This document shows positions 43,673 to 52,753 of a stretch of DNA of 64,000 nucleotides, piece by piece. Where the stretch lies: positions 1 through 64,000 of the forward strand of contig NZ_NWTI01000009.1 of NCBI RefSeq assembly GCF_002531575.1, given 5' to 3'. The stretch's first letter is position 1; each line of letters opens with the position of its first letter. Source of the DNA: Bradyrhizobium sp. Y36. Its GTDB lineage: Bacteria > Pseudomonadota > Alphaproteobacteria > Rhizobiales > Xanthobacteraceae. The notes below the pieces were generated by a model, which saw only the letters and a list, made by a program, of their open reading frames with translations, did no database searches and had not been told where the DNA came from. The translations under genes and the position numbers were made by a program.

Positions 43673-45429
43673 TAGCGCAGCGGCTTCTTCAAGAGCGAGA
43701 AGCGGTCAGGATCGAGCCCCATCGACGGCTGCAGCATCGGGGCCTCGACGTTGGAGAGCGTCTTGGCCGGCGGGGCGGAGAACACCGGATCGTTCGGCAC
43801 GTCGCGCTGCGAGGTGGCGCCGCGCCAGCGCTCCAGCACCGCGCTGACGAAATGCATGTCGTGGCCGGAGGTGACGGACGGCACGCTCGAGATGGTGGCT
43901 TCGCCGCGCGGCAATTGGTGCGGCGGCACCTCCTTGAAGCGCAGGCGCGTCGGCAGCGCGACGCCTTCGCCGAAGGCCAGCACTTCACGCGTGCCGAGCG
44001 AGGGCACGAAGGAGAGCAGGTTCGCGGCGGCGTCCGACACCGCGGCGCGCAGCAGCGCCTGGTCGCGCTCGTTGGCAAGACGCATCGTGAACAGCGTATT
44101 GCACTGGGAGATGATGGTGGCATCGAGCTCGGCCGGACGCTGGGTAATGAGACCGAGATAGACGCCGTATTTGCGGCCTTCCTTGGCGATGCGCGACACC
44201 GCCTTGCGGGTCGGCCCGAACCCGACGTTGCGGTCCGCGGACGCGTAACGGTGCGCTTCCTCGCAGACGAACAGCAGCGGCGAGACACCGTCGCTCCACA
44301 GGCCGAAGTCGAAGGCCATGCGGCAGAGCACCGAGACGACGGAATCGATCACCTCGGCCGGGAAGCCGGCCAGTTGCATCACCGTCATCGGCTTGCCGTT
44401 GGCGGGCAGGCGGAACAGATGGCTGATGACCTCGGCCATGGTGTCGCCGCCGACATTGGCGTTGTCGAACATGAAGGCGTAGCGGGGGTCGTTGCGCACG
44501 GCTTCGATGCGCGAGATCAGCTTGTGATAGATGATCCGGGAGGAGCGGTTCTCGAGCTTGCCCATGCGCTCGTCGATCAGCGACATCAGGTCCACCAGCC
44601 GGTACGGCACCGGGGTATCGACGGTGTAGCCGACCTGCTTGGGATCGATGCGCTTGAGGCCGATGCGGTCCGCGTTCTGGTACTGGGTGTAGACGCCCTT
44701 GGCGAGCGGGATCACCTCGGCCAGGATGTCGAGCTCCTCGGGTACGCCGGCACGGCCGCCGAACAGCACGTCGACGATTTCCTCGAAGTTGAACAGCCAG
44801 AACGGCAGCTTCAGGTTCCGCGGATTGAGCACCAGCGCGCGGTCGCCGAAGCAGCGGCCATATTCGTTGTGCACGTCCAGCAGGAAGATGCGCAGGTTCG
44901 GGCGCGCCTTCAGGATCTCGTTGAGCAGGAGTGACACGCCGGTGGATTTGCCGACGCCGGTCGATCCCAGCACCGCGAAATGCTTGGACAGCATTTCCTC
45001 GACATCGACATAGGCGACGACCGAGCGGTCCTGCTGGAGGAAGCCGACATTGATCTGGTCCGAGCCGGTCGGCGCGTAGATCGTGCGCAGCTCCTGGCTG
45101 GTGATCAGATCGACGGCATCGCCGATGGTCGGATAGTTGGTGACGCCGCGCTGGAATTTCGGCTTGTCGCTGGCGTTGAGGATCTCGCCGAGCAGGTCGA
45201 CCGAGGCAACCGCGATATAATTGTCGCTGCTCGACAAATTCTCGCAGGACACTTCCGTGATCATCGCGACGATGACCGAGCTGGCGCTGCGAATGCTGAC
45301 GAAGCGGCCGACGGTCGCCCGAACTTCCGAGATGGGCATCCGGCTTTCCGCCAGTAGCCCGACCCGGGCGAGCGATCCGCGAACCGAAATCACGCGTCCA
45401 AAGGATGTCACGATCAATGAACCTGGCAT
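43672..45429 (-). CDS. HerA-like ATPase (DUF87)
   Basis: A 585-residue hexameric translocase-type ATPase. An N-terminal HAS-barrel region (about 1-140) precedes Walker A GSTGVGKST (155-163); LLFVCEEAHRYA is Walker B, and ITQRPAELD follows. HerA normally works with the nuclease NurA in end resection, but no nurA lies here. Bacterial HerA-like proteins also appear in defence pairs with SIR2 or DUF4297 genes; no such partner is visible next to this gene. Confidence 0.88.
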   Translation of the reverse strand: MPGSLIVTSFGRVISVRGSLARVGLLAESRMPISEVRATVGRFVSIRSASSVIVAMITEVSCENLSSSDNYIAVASVDLLGEILNASDKPKFQRGVTNYPTIGDAVDLITSQELRTIYAPTGSDQINVGFLQQDRSVVAYVDVEEMLSKHFAVLGSTGVGKSTGVSLLLNEILKARPNLRIFLLDVHNEYGRCFGDRALVLNPRNLKLPFWLFNFEEIVDVLFGGRAGVPEELDILAEVIPLAKGVYTQYQNADRIGLKRIDPKQVGYTVDTPVPYRLVDLMSLIDERMGKLENRSSRIIYHKLISRIEAVRNDPRYAFMFDNANVGGDTMAEVISHLFRLPANGKPMTVMQLAGFPAEVIDSVVSVLCRMAFDFGLWSDGVSPLLFVCEEAHRYASADRNVGFGPTRKAVSRIAKEGRKYGVYLGLITQRPAELDATIISQCNTLFTMRLANERDQALLRAAVSDAAANLLSFVPSLGTREVLAFGEGVALPTRLRFKEVPPHQLPRGEATISSVPSVTSGHDMHFVSAVLERWRGATSQRDVPNDPVFSAPPAKTLSNVEAPMLQPSMGLDPDRFSLLKKPLR

Positions 45430-45844
45430 GAGCGAGGAGTTTAACCCCGACTATGCGCGGTCGCCGCTGCACAAACGGTTAAACGGCAGGCGCGGGTGCT
45501 TCGTTAAATCCGCGACAATTCGGCCAATGGCTTTGTTCCGATGGCTCGGTTTTGGGCGGAAAATGCGGGAAAATGCTGCAATTCCAGGCCATTGGAGCCG
45601 ACGACAGTTAAGGAATATTTTACCATCCGGCGAGCCAGGGCCCTCCGTTCGCAGGACATTGGTCTCCCGCCCCGCCTCGTGCATTTGAGGCAGGGTGTTT
45701 GATTTGTTGACGGGACCTAATCATTTGTACATTGGTACAAATGAACGGGCGGCCTCGGCGCCGCCTTCGGATGCGTGAGCGCGTTGCGGCTCGGCGTCCG
45801 ATGACGCGATCCGGTCCGGCGGATCGCCATGCCTGGAGGAAAAC
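45430..45844. other. Divergent intergenic region with a regulator palindrome
   Basis: No gene is visible. The HerA-like gene starts at the left and the dioxygenase gene at the right. Most of the region is AT-richer than its neighbours, with a short direct repeat, GGAAAATGC, near 45558-45577. The right part holds TTGACG (45707-45712) and the palindrome listed separately. Confidence 0.6.
45721..45744. promoter_or_regulatory. Perfect 10-bp inverted repeat before the dioxygenase gene
   Basis: TCATTTGTAC (45721-45730), four bases, then GTACAAATGA (45735-45744), with no mismatch. It starts 8 bases after a TTGACG hexamer, so it would cover the -10 region, the place for a repressor. The CATTTGT half-site equals that of the nicotinate operators, but with an 8-base rather than 2-base spacing. 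Confidence 0.75.
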
Positions 45845-46807
45845 ATGCAGCCCGAACCGATCCTCGACCTTGCACATCTCGGCCATATGGAGCTGCTGAC
45901 GCCCAAGCCCGAGGAGAGCCTGAAATTCTTCGTCGACGTCATGGGCATGACCGTCAGCGGGCAGAAGGGCGAGTCGGTGTACTTGCGTGGCTGGGACGAT
46001 TACGAGCGCTATTCGCTGAAACTGACAGCGTCGAAGACCTCAGGCATGGAGCACATGGCGCTACGTGCCCGCAGCCAGCAGGCGCTGGAGCGCCGCGTCG
46101 CCGCACTGAAGGGCTCCGGCTTCGATATCGGCTGGATCGACGGCGATATGGGGCAGGGGCCGACCTTCCGCTGCAGAGATCCCGATGGCCACATCGTCGA
46201 GCTCTATTACGAGACCGAATGGTATCAGGCGCCGCCCGAGCTGAAGCCGGCGCTGAAGAACCAGGCGCAGCGTTTTCCCGCGCGCGGCGTCAATGTCCGC
46301 CGGCTCGACCACCTCAACTGCCTCGCCGTCGACATCAAGGCCAACCGGGAGTTCTTCGAGAATTATCTCGGCTGCCGGCTCACCGAGCAGATCGTGCTCA
46401 ATGACGGGCGGGAAGCGGCGATGTGGCTGACCATGTCGAACAAGAGCTACGACTTCGCCTATTCGCTCGACCATTCCGGCGTGCCCGGCCGCTTCCATCA
46501 CGTCACCTACGCGCTCGACAGCCGCGAGGAAATCTTGCGCGCGGCCGATATCTTCCTGGAGAACGGCATCCACATCGAGACCGGCCCGCACAAGCACGCG
46601 ATCCAGCAGACCTTCTTCCTCTACGTCTACGAGCCCGGCGGCAACCGCGTCGAGGTCGCCAATGCCGGCGCGCGCCTGATCCTCGCACCGGACTGGAAGC
46701 CGATCGTGTGGACGGAGGAAGAGCGCAAGAAGGGCCAGGCCTGGGGATTGAAGACGATCGAGTCCTTCCACACCCACGGCACGCCGCCGGTGGAGGTGAA
46801 GCGGTAA
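45845..46807 (+). CDS. Extradiol ring-cleavage dioxygenase (VOC fold)
   Basis: A 320-residue enzyme like catechol 2,3-dioxygenase (XylE/DmpB). By alignment from memory with XylE the iron ligands are His156, His219 and Glu270, and catalytic residues are His251 and Tyr260; the class signature runs GPHKHAIQQTFFLY then EPGGNRVE. An aromatic ring fission role is therefore firm, the substrate not. It is not related to NicX, the 2,5-dihydroxypyridine dioxygenase, so a direct role in the usual nicotinate route is not implied. Confidence 0.9.
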   Translation: MQPEPILDLAHLGHMELLTPKPEESLKFFVDVMGMTVSGQKGESVYLRGWDDYERYSLKLTASKTSGMEHMALRARSQQALERRVAALKGSGFDIGWIDGDMGQGPTFRCRDPDGHIVELYYETEWYQAPPELKPALKNQAQRFPARGVNVRRLDHLNCLAVDIKANREFFENYLGCRLTEQIVLNDGREAAMWLTMSNKSYDFAYSLDHSGVPGRFHHVTYALDSREEILRAADIFLENGIHIETGPHKHAIQQTFFLYVYEPGGNRVEVANAGARLILAPDWKPIVWTEEERKKGQAWGLKTIESFHTHGTPPVEVKR

Positions 46808-46813
46808 TGCGGG

Positions 46814-48334
46814 TCACGCGCCGCTGCTGCCGGGCAGAGGCGGCGGCTCCGCCGGAGGCTTCGGGAGACGGCGGACGAGGAAGGCGATGGCTTCTATCGC
46901 AACGAGGGCGACCAGGACCAGGATCGCCGCGACGACAAAGGTCGGTTCCATCATCAGGACGGAGAGACCGTTGAGCAGAATGAGCACGATTGGCAGCCCG
47001 ACGAGAACGATTGCCCCGGACGAAAGCAGGCGGACGAGCCGGCCGCGACGGCCGTATAGATGGCGCAGTCTGGTCAGCTTGTCCCGTGCGGGAGAAAGCC
47101 GGTTGCAGAGACGCGACGTCAAGGCTGTAAAGCGTTCGCCTTGGGCGATCGCGCGTCCCGCCTTGACCGTTAAGCTGCGCGACGCCAACACGACGGCCAG
47201 AAAAAGGATCGGCAGGCTCCAGGGGTCGATCAGTGTGCGAGCGACGGCCCCGGCAAGGCGGCCGCGCAGGGCGGGCTTGACCAGGTAGACATGGACATTC
47301 CAGGGCTCGGCTCCAAGGCGCTCGGCCTCCTGTAACGCAAAGTTCTGGCGTGGAAAGCCAACGCGCAGCCGAAGCGTCTCCGTTGCGCCTTGCTCCTCAC
47401 GCGACTGCGCGCGCGGGAATGTATCGGCGATACAGCCGCGCGGGGCCGTGATGGTCATCATGCTGCTTGCGCCGGGGTCCAGAGGCCGCGCCTGGAAGTG
47501 GACGGTCGGGAGCTTGATGTCGAAACCTTGCATCGGATTCTGCTCCGTGAACGTCTTCATGCGTGCGGTTGGCTCGCATCTTCTGGTCACCTTCGTGATG
47601 CCTGCCGCAGTAGTGTCTACCGACGTCTGGCAGGGGATTCTCGGATCTCCGTCATAACTGCCGTCAAACCAGCGCTTGAGTTTTTCGGCGAAGGGCCCAT
47701 CGACGAATTGCGCGACCCGGCCGCGCGCCTCGGGAGAGATTTGCATGGTGTGGACGTGCGAACGCACGCCGTTGCAGGCCGGCAAGTCGACCTGACCATC
47801 ATACTGAAAGTAGACGGCACCATTGCTGAAAGTGACCCACATCGAGGCATTCATTGCACGCACTTGCTTAGCGCGTTCGGGGCCGAGCAGAGGCGCGTTC
47901 GGCAGCCGCCGCTCCAGCGCAGACGTCGCAAAGCTCGCCGCCGCAGCGATCGCAATAGTGCCGCAGATCCAGGTGAGCAGCGCGGCCGAAAGACCGCGTC
48001 GCGACCATCGGGCGGCTGCGTATGGAATGAGCGAGCAGACGGCGCTGCCTCCGGCGAGGACGCCGAGCGGTACCGCGGCAGCCGCATCGCCCAGCGGGGA
48101 GCTGGAGATACCCCACGATGTCCCCACGACCAACAGGATGAGTGCGAGCAGCGTGAGCGGCGCGATCAGCATGGTTGCAAGCAGAAAGTGATAGCGCGGC
48201 GTCGCGAGCACAATCCCGAGCAGTGCGGCCGCTACGATGGCAATCGCGGAGTTGCCGCTCAGAACGGCGGCGATGATGGCGAATGCCAACACCGGGACCG
48301 AGAGCCACCAAAGACGATCTACAAAATATCTCAT
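46814..48334 (-). CDS. Hypothetical multi-span membrane protein
   Basis: About 506 residues. Four to five membrane helices lie in the N-terminal 160 residues and others near 395 and 470-500, with a large periplasmic part between. That part has cysteines in LPACNGVRSH, RIPCQTSV and TRRCEPTA. I recognise no domain. Start choices are ATG at 48334 (used, AGGG upstream), 48346 and 48367. It separates the dioxygenase from the nicB gene and shares no clear link with the island. Confidence 0.7.
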   Translation of the reverse strand: MRYFVDRLWWLSVPVLAFAIIAAVLSGNSAIAIVAAALLGIVLATPRYHFLLATMLIAPLTLLALILLVVGTSWGISSSPLGDAAAAVPLGVLAGGSAVCSLIPYAAARWSRRGLSAALLTWICGTIAIAAAASFATSALERRLPNAPLLGPERAKQVRAMNASMWVTFSNGAVYFQYDGQVDLPACNGVRSHVHTMQISPEARGRVAQFVDGPFAEKLKRWFDGSYDGDPRIPCQTSVDTTAAGITKVTRRCEPTARMKTFTEQNPMQGFDIKLPTVHFQARPLDPGASSMMTITAPRGCIADTFPRAQSREEQGATETLRLRVGFPRQNFALQEAERLGAEPWNVHVYLVKPALRGRLAGAVARTLIDPWSLPILFLAVVLASRSLTVKAGRAIAQGERFTALTSRLCNRLSPARDKLTRLRHLYGRRGRLVRLLSSGAIVLVGLPIVLILLNGLSVLMMEPTFVVAAILVLVALVAIEAIAFLVRRLPKPPAEPPPLPGSSGA

Positions 48335-48511
48335 CGCAATGCGCATCCCTGGAATCGGGACTGGCAATCTGCCGGAGCAATCACTGACGGGGAATTCCCA
48401 AAGTAGCTTCGCGATTTAAGTTGAGAAGGCTACCATCAATAATTGTTTACTACAACCAGAGGATGAGATTCAGGGCGGTTTGCTGCGGTGCGCCATCGTT
48501 GTCGATGGAGA

Positions 48512-51500
48512 TCAATTCGCCGACATTTTTGCGCGATGGATCGTCTCGCGCACGCCGGTCCACGCCGGCTTGTCGGGCGCAAACTGCTTGCGCAGGAAGG
48601 TGACGAGCTCCTCGACCTGCGCGTCGCTCATGCTGTTCTTGAACGCGGGCATGTAGCCGAGATCGCTCGACACGGGATCGGCGATGCCGTGCAGGATCAC
48701 CTGCACGAGATTGTCCGATGTCGCGCTGTGAATGTTGCTGTTGAGTGCGAGCGAGGGACGGCTGCCGAACAGCGGCAGGCCGCCGACTTCGTGGCAGACG
48801 GCGCAGGCGCCCTGATAGAGCCGTGCGCCGGTGGACGAGGCGACGGTGACTTGCGTCGCGCTTTCGAGTTTTGCGGCGAGCGCGGGTGCATCGGCGGCGG
48901 AGTCGTTGAAGGAATTGAGATAGACCGCCATCGCGCGGATGTCCTGGTCGGGCAGCGCCTTGAGATCCCTGACGACAGGCGCCATCGGGCCGGCGGCGAC
49001 GCCGTGATAGCGCGAATGGCCGGTGCGCAAATAGGCGTAGAGCTCGTCCTCGTTCCACGGGATCGGCGCGTGCGAGAGCGAGGTCAATGGCGGCGCTTCC
49101 CAGCCCTCGGCAAAGCCGCCGGCGAGATAGGCCTTGCGCTGCTCGGCGCCGAGCGCGTTGCGCGGTGAATGGCAGCCGCTGCAATGGCCGAGACCTTCGA
49201 CGAGATAGGCGCCGCGATTCCAGGCTTCCGACTTCGCGGGATCCGGCTTGAACGCCTTCGTGTCGTGGAACAGCGCATTCCAGCCTGCCAGAAGAGGACG
49301 CAGATTGAACGGGAATGCGAGGTCGTTCGCCGGCGCCGTCGCGCGCACAGAAGGTTGCGCCATCAGATAGGCATAGAGCGCCTGCATGTCGGCATCATCA
49401 GTCTTCGCAAAGTGCGTGTAGGGGAAGGCGGGATAGAGCTGCCGTCCGTCCCGGTGCAAGCCGTCGCGCATCGCGCGCTCGAAAGCGGGGTAGGACCAGG
49501 CGCCGATGCCGGTCTCGACGTCGGGCGTGATGTTGGTTGAGTAGATCGTGCCGAATGGCGTTTCCAGCGCGCGGCCGCCGGCGTTGAGTACGCCGCCAAT
49601 GTTGGTGTGGCACTCCGCGCAATTGCCGAGCGCGGCAAGCTGCTGGCCGCGGGCAATCGTTGCTGCGGAATAGACCGATGCATCGGGACGCGCGATCGGC
49701 GCGATGGCGCGCCCCGGGAGCAGCGCTGCGCCGACGCCGATCGCGGCGGTGCAGACGGCTGCGATCGTCGCAAAGACGCCGGCGCGCTTGGCGAACGGAT
49801 TCGCCCAGATGCGGGACGGCGGCGGTGGAGCAGGCGCGGGCAGCGCCTGCGGGACCGGCGATGTTTCACCGTGCAGGCCTTTCAGGATCCGCTCGGGCGT
49901 AAACGGCGGCTCGCGAAAACGCACGCCGGTGGCATCGAAAATCGCATTCGCAATCGCCGCCGCGCTCGGCACCGAGGCGGACTCGCCGACGCCGAGCGGC
50001 GGCTGGTCCTGCCGCGGCAGCATCAAGACGTCGATCTTGGGCACGTCGGGGAAGGGGATGATCGGATAGGCACCCCATTCGCGTGCGGCGACTGCGCCGC
50101 GCTCGAACGAGACCTCCTCCATCAGTGCACGGCTGGTGGACTGGATGACGTTGCCGTGGATCTGGTGGCGCACCCCGTCCGGATTGATCATCAGGCCGGA
50201 GTCCTGGCCCGCGACGACGCGCGTGACGCTGACATCGCCGGTGGCCTTGTTCACCGCGACGTCAGTGACCCAGGCCGACCACGCCGCGCCGTAGCCCGGA
50301 AACTTGCTGTGGACATAGAGCGCATAGGCAAAGCCGCGGCCGTGAACGACTTCGCCGTCCTTCTCCTCGCGGACCGGCCGCGGTACCCAGCCCGCACGCT
50401 CGGCGACCGCGTTGACGAGATCGACGGCGCGCCGGTCCTTCAGATAGCGCAGGCGGTATTCGATCGGGTCGACGCCGGCTTCGGTCGCGGCCTCGTCGAT
50501 ATAGGATTCATGCGCAAAAGTGTTCGGCAACGCCGAGACGCCGCGGAACCAGGAGGCGCGCACGATCGGCGCCATGTCGTGGGCGACGACGCGCATGTTG
50601 TCGTAGTCGTAGGGCGGAATCGCGGTGCGGTCGCCCATCTGGAGCACGGCAGGATTGGGCGCAATGCGGCCGGTGAGGAGCAGCGCCAGCGTCGGCGCGG
50701 CGTTCGAGGGATAGCGCGTGGCGAGATCGTAGGCGGCAATGCCGCCATCGGCATCGAGCCCGCCATTGACGTCGATGAGCTGCGCGGTGCCCTTGGGCTC
50801 CCAGGCGTGCTCCTGTTCGCGCGTGAGTTGCACGCGCACGGGGCGGCCGACCGCACGCGACAGCAGCAGGGCGTCGGCAGTGACATCGTCGGCGCAGTTG
50901 CGGCCGTAGCAGCCGGCGGCCTCGAGCCGGATGACTTCCACCTCGCTCTCGGGACGCTCCACGAGCAGCGCGAGGTCGCTGCGCAGCACGTGCGGGTTCT
51001 GCGTGCCCGACCAGACGCGGATGTTGCCGTCCTGGAAGTCGGCTACCGCACAGGACGGGCCGATCGAGGCATGCATCTGATACGGCCACACGTAAGTGCG
51101 CTGCATCGGCTTGGCAGCACCCGAGATCGCCGCGTCGACGTCGCCCTTGTCGATCAGCGTACGCGGGGTCGACGGATTGGCGCGCAGCGCTGTCTCGACA
51201 TCGGAAAGGTCGGTCAGATCAGGCGTCGGCTTCCAACTCACCTTGAGCTGTTCCGCCGCTCGGATCGCATTCTCCTCGCGCTCGGCGACGACGCCGACGA
51301 AATCGCCGATGCGCACCACGGCCTTGATGCCGGGAATGTCGCGCACGGAGGAGTCATCGACTGAAATCAGGCTGGTGCCCACGAAGGGGCCGGCATCGAC
51401 GCCGGAATAGGGCGGTCGCACCACGCGGCCGTGCAGCATGCCTGGTACGCGGATGTCATGGACGAAGGTCAATTCGCCCGTGGCCTTGGCCGGCAGGTCG

Positions 51501-52033
51501 ATGCGCGGCATCGACTGGCCGACGATGGCGTAGTCGCCGACCGCTTTGACGGTGACGTCGTCGGCGAGCTCGAGCCGGATGTCTTCGCCGCCGATCAGCT
51601 CGCCATAGCTGACGCTGCGGTTGTCGTGCCCGCGCACGAGGCCGTCCTCGATCTTGAGGTCGGCCGCCGGCAACTCCAGCCGCTCCGCGGCGCGCGCAAT
51701 CAGGAACTGCCGCGCCTGCGCCGCGGCCTTGCGCAAGGGGACGGCTGTGATCTGGATGGTTTCGCTGGCGATGGTCGCGCCCTGGTTCGGCACCAGGGCG
51801 GTATCGCCGAGCACGATCACGACGCGCGCAAACGACACGTCGAGCTCCTCGGCGACGATCTGGCCGAGGGCGGTACGGATGCCGGTGCCGAGATCGACGT
51901 GGCCGTTATAGGCGGTGACCGAGCCGTCCGCGGTGATGCGGATGAAGGTCTCCGATGTGACCTCGTCCACGGTGCGGGCGACAATGAGCGAACCGGACGG
52001 CCGCTCAGCTCCATTCGAAACAGGGGAGGCCAT
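48512..52033 (-). CDS. nicB: Nicotinate dehydrogenase large subunit with three cytochrome c domains
   Basis: A 1173-residue protein. Residues 1-760 are a molybdopterin-binding domain of the xanthine dehydrogenase family. A hydrophobic segment near 760-785 is followed by a periplasmic-type triple cytochrome c with heme sites CAECH (805-809), CSGCH (951-955) and CAVCH (1077-1081). This is the design of Pseudomonas NicB, which hydroxylates nicotinate to 6-hydroxynicotinate and passes electrons to the respiratory chain. The ATG at 52033 overlaps the nicA stop by one base. A longer open frame extends upstream but only shadows nicA. Confidence 0.93.
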   Translation of the reverse strand: MASPVSNGAERPSGSLIVARTVDEVTSETFIRITADGSVTAYNGHVDLGTGIRTALGQIVAEELDVSFARVVIVLGDTALVPNQGATIASETIQITAVPLRKAAAQARQFLIARAAERLELPAADLKIEDGLVRGHDNRSVSYGELIGGEDIRLELADDVTVKAVGDYAIVGQSMPRIDLPAKATGELTFVHDIRVPGMLHGRVVRPPYSGVDAGPFVGTSLISVDDSSVRDIPGIKAVVRIGDFVGVVAEREENAIRAAEQLKVSWKPTPDLTDLSDVETALRANPSTPRTLIDKGDVDAAISGAAKPMQRTYVWPYQMHASIGPSCAVADFQDGNIRVWSGTQNPHVLRSDLALLVERPESEVEVIRLEAAGCYGRNCADDVTADALLLSRAVGRPVRVQLTREQEHAWEPKGTAQLIDVNGGLDADGGIAAYDLATRYPSNAAPTLALLLTGRIAPNPAVLQMGDRTAIPPYDYDNMRVVAHDMAPIVRASWFRGVSALPNTFAHESYIDEAATEAGVDPIEYRLRYLKDRRAVDLVNAVAERAGWVPRPVREEKDGEVVHGRGFAYALYVHSKFPGYGAAWSAWVTDVAVNKATGDVSVTRVVAGQDSGLMINPDGVRHQIHGNVIQSTSRALMEEVSFERGAVAAREWGAYPIIPFPDVPKIDVLMLPRQDQPPLGVGESASVPSAAAIANAIFDATGVRFREPPFTPERILKGLHGETSPVPQALPAPAPPPPSRIWANPFAKRAGVFATIAAVCTAAIGVGAALLPGRAIAPIARPDASVYSAATIARGQQLAALGNCAECHTNIGGVLNAGGRALETPFGTIYSTNITPDVETGIGAWSYPAFERAMRDGLHRDGRQLYPAFPYTHFAKTDDADMQALYAYLMAQPSVRATAPANDLAFPFNLRPLLAGWNALFHDTKAFKPDPAKSEAWNRGAYLVEGLGHCSGCHSPRNALGAEQRKAYLAGGFAEGWEAPPLTSLSHAPIPWNEDELYAYLRTGHSRYHGVAAGPMAPVVRDLKALPDQDIRAMAVYLNSFNDSAADAPALAAKLESATQVTVASSTGARLYQGACAVCHEVGGLPLFGSRPSLALNSNIHSATSDNLVQVILHGIADPVSSDLGYMPAFKNSMSDAQVEELVTFLRKQFAPDKPAWTGVRETIHRAKMSAN

Positions 52034-52515
52034 CAGTCCGCGGCCTCGGCGAGCTGGCCCGACGCGCGCATCACGGCGCGCAGGATTTCGACATGCGTGC
52101 CGCAACGGCAAAGATTGTAGCGCAGCGCCGACAGTGCCTCCTGTTCGGTCGGCTGCGGGTTGATCGCAAGCAGCGCCTTGGTGGTCATGATCATGCCGTT
52201 GAGACAGTAGCCGCATTGCGCGGCTTGTTCGTCGATGAAGGCCTGCTGCACCACATCGGGTTTGTCGCGCGTGCCGAGCCCTTCGAGCGTCACGATGTCG
52301 CGGCCGGCGCAACCGCCAACCGGAATCACGCAGGAGCGCGCCGCGGCGCCGTCGATCAGGACAGTACAGGTGCCGCATTCGCCAAGACCGCAGCCGTATT
52401 TCGGGCCGTTGAGCGCGAGGTCGTTGCGCAGCACGTAGAGCAGCGGTGTCTGCTGCTCTGCCGTGACCTCGTGGATCCTGCCGTTCACGGTGAAGCGGAT
52501 CGGTGTTTGCGTCAT
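52033..52515 (-). CDS. nicA: Nicotinate dehydrogenase iron-sulfur subunit
   Basis: A 160-residue two-cluster [2Fe-2S] subunit. The plant-type cluster uses Cys42, Cys47, Cys50 and Cys62 (YGCGLGECGTC); the second uses Cys101, Cys104, Cys136 and Cys138 (CGYC and CRC). It carries electrons from the molybdenum centre to the NicB hemes. GAGGG precedes the ATG at 52515. The promoter lies 40-65 bases upstream with an operator between its two hexamers. Confidence 0.93.
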   Translation of the reverse strand: MTQTPIRFTVNGRIHEVTAEQQTPLLYVLRNDLALNGPKYGCGLGECGTCTVLIDGAAARSCVIPVGGCAGRDIVTLEGLGTRDKPDVVQQAFIDEQAAQCGYCLNGMIMTTKALLAINPQPTEQEALSALRYNLCRCGTHVEILRAVMRASGQLAEAAD

Positions 52516-52551
52516 CCCTCGTCCCAGGCCCGTATGAAATTCGCCATCGCG

Positions 52552-52579
52552 ACGATACCGTTTGTACACAAACGTGCAA
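52552..52579 (-). promoter_or_regulatory. nicAB promoter with operator between -35 and -10
   Basis: On the minus strand, TTGCAC (52574-52579) and TATCGT (52552-52557) are spaced by 16 bases. The spacer contains the palindrome CGTTTGT-AC-ACAAACG (52559-52574), perfect in both 7-base arms. A repressor bound here would block polymerase directly. It resembles the sites at 52711 and 63328. Confidence 0.7.
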
Positions 52580-52682
52580 GCCGCGCATGCCGCACTGCAG
52601 CGCGACTGCCTTGTTTGTGGACAGCGCGGATAGGCAAATGAGGTTTTATGCGGCAGCTGTATCTTTTGCACTGCACCGCCGC

Positions 52683-52730
52683 TTGACAGTCCCGGGGCAC
52701 AGCGCGCAACATCGTTCGTATACGAATGAT
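52683..52730 (+). promoter_or_regulatory. hnr promoter and operator
   Basis: TTGACA at 52683-52688 is a consensus -35 box; a weak CAACAT at 52707 is the best -10, 18 bases on. The 20-base palindrome ATCGTTCGTATACGAATGAT (52711-52730) has one mismatch and overlaps the -10 and start region. The ATG of hnr is only 23 bases past the palindrome, with no strong ribosome site, so the leader is very short. Confidence 0.7.
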
Positions 52731-52753
52731 AACGCAAGTCCGCTGGCTCCGAC

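Noticed and set aside
42907..44934. Plus-strand frame of 675 codons opposite mgtC and the HerA-like gene
   Set aside because: It spans two real minus-strand genes and a repeat; composition is antisense-like.
43672..45429. HerA-based defence system
   Set aside because: No SIR2, DUF4297, NurA or other effector gene is adjacent; neighbours are a repeat, mgtC and a dioxygenase.
45845..46807. A 2,5-dihydroxypyridine dioxygenase (NicX) of the oxidative nicotinate route
   Set aside because: NicX belongs to a different family; this is a class I extradiol VOC enzyme with His-His-Glu iron ligands.
52034..52588. Upstream extension of the nicB reading frame
   Set aside because: This part overlaps nicA in another frame; the ATG at 52033, overlapping the nicA stop, gives the family length.
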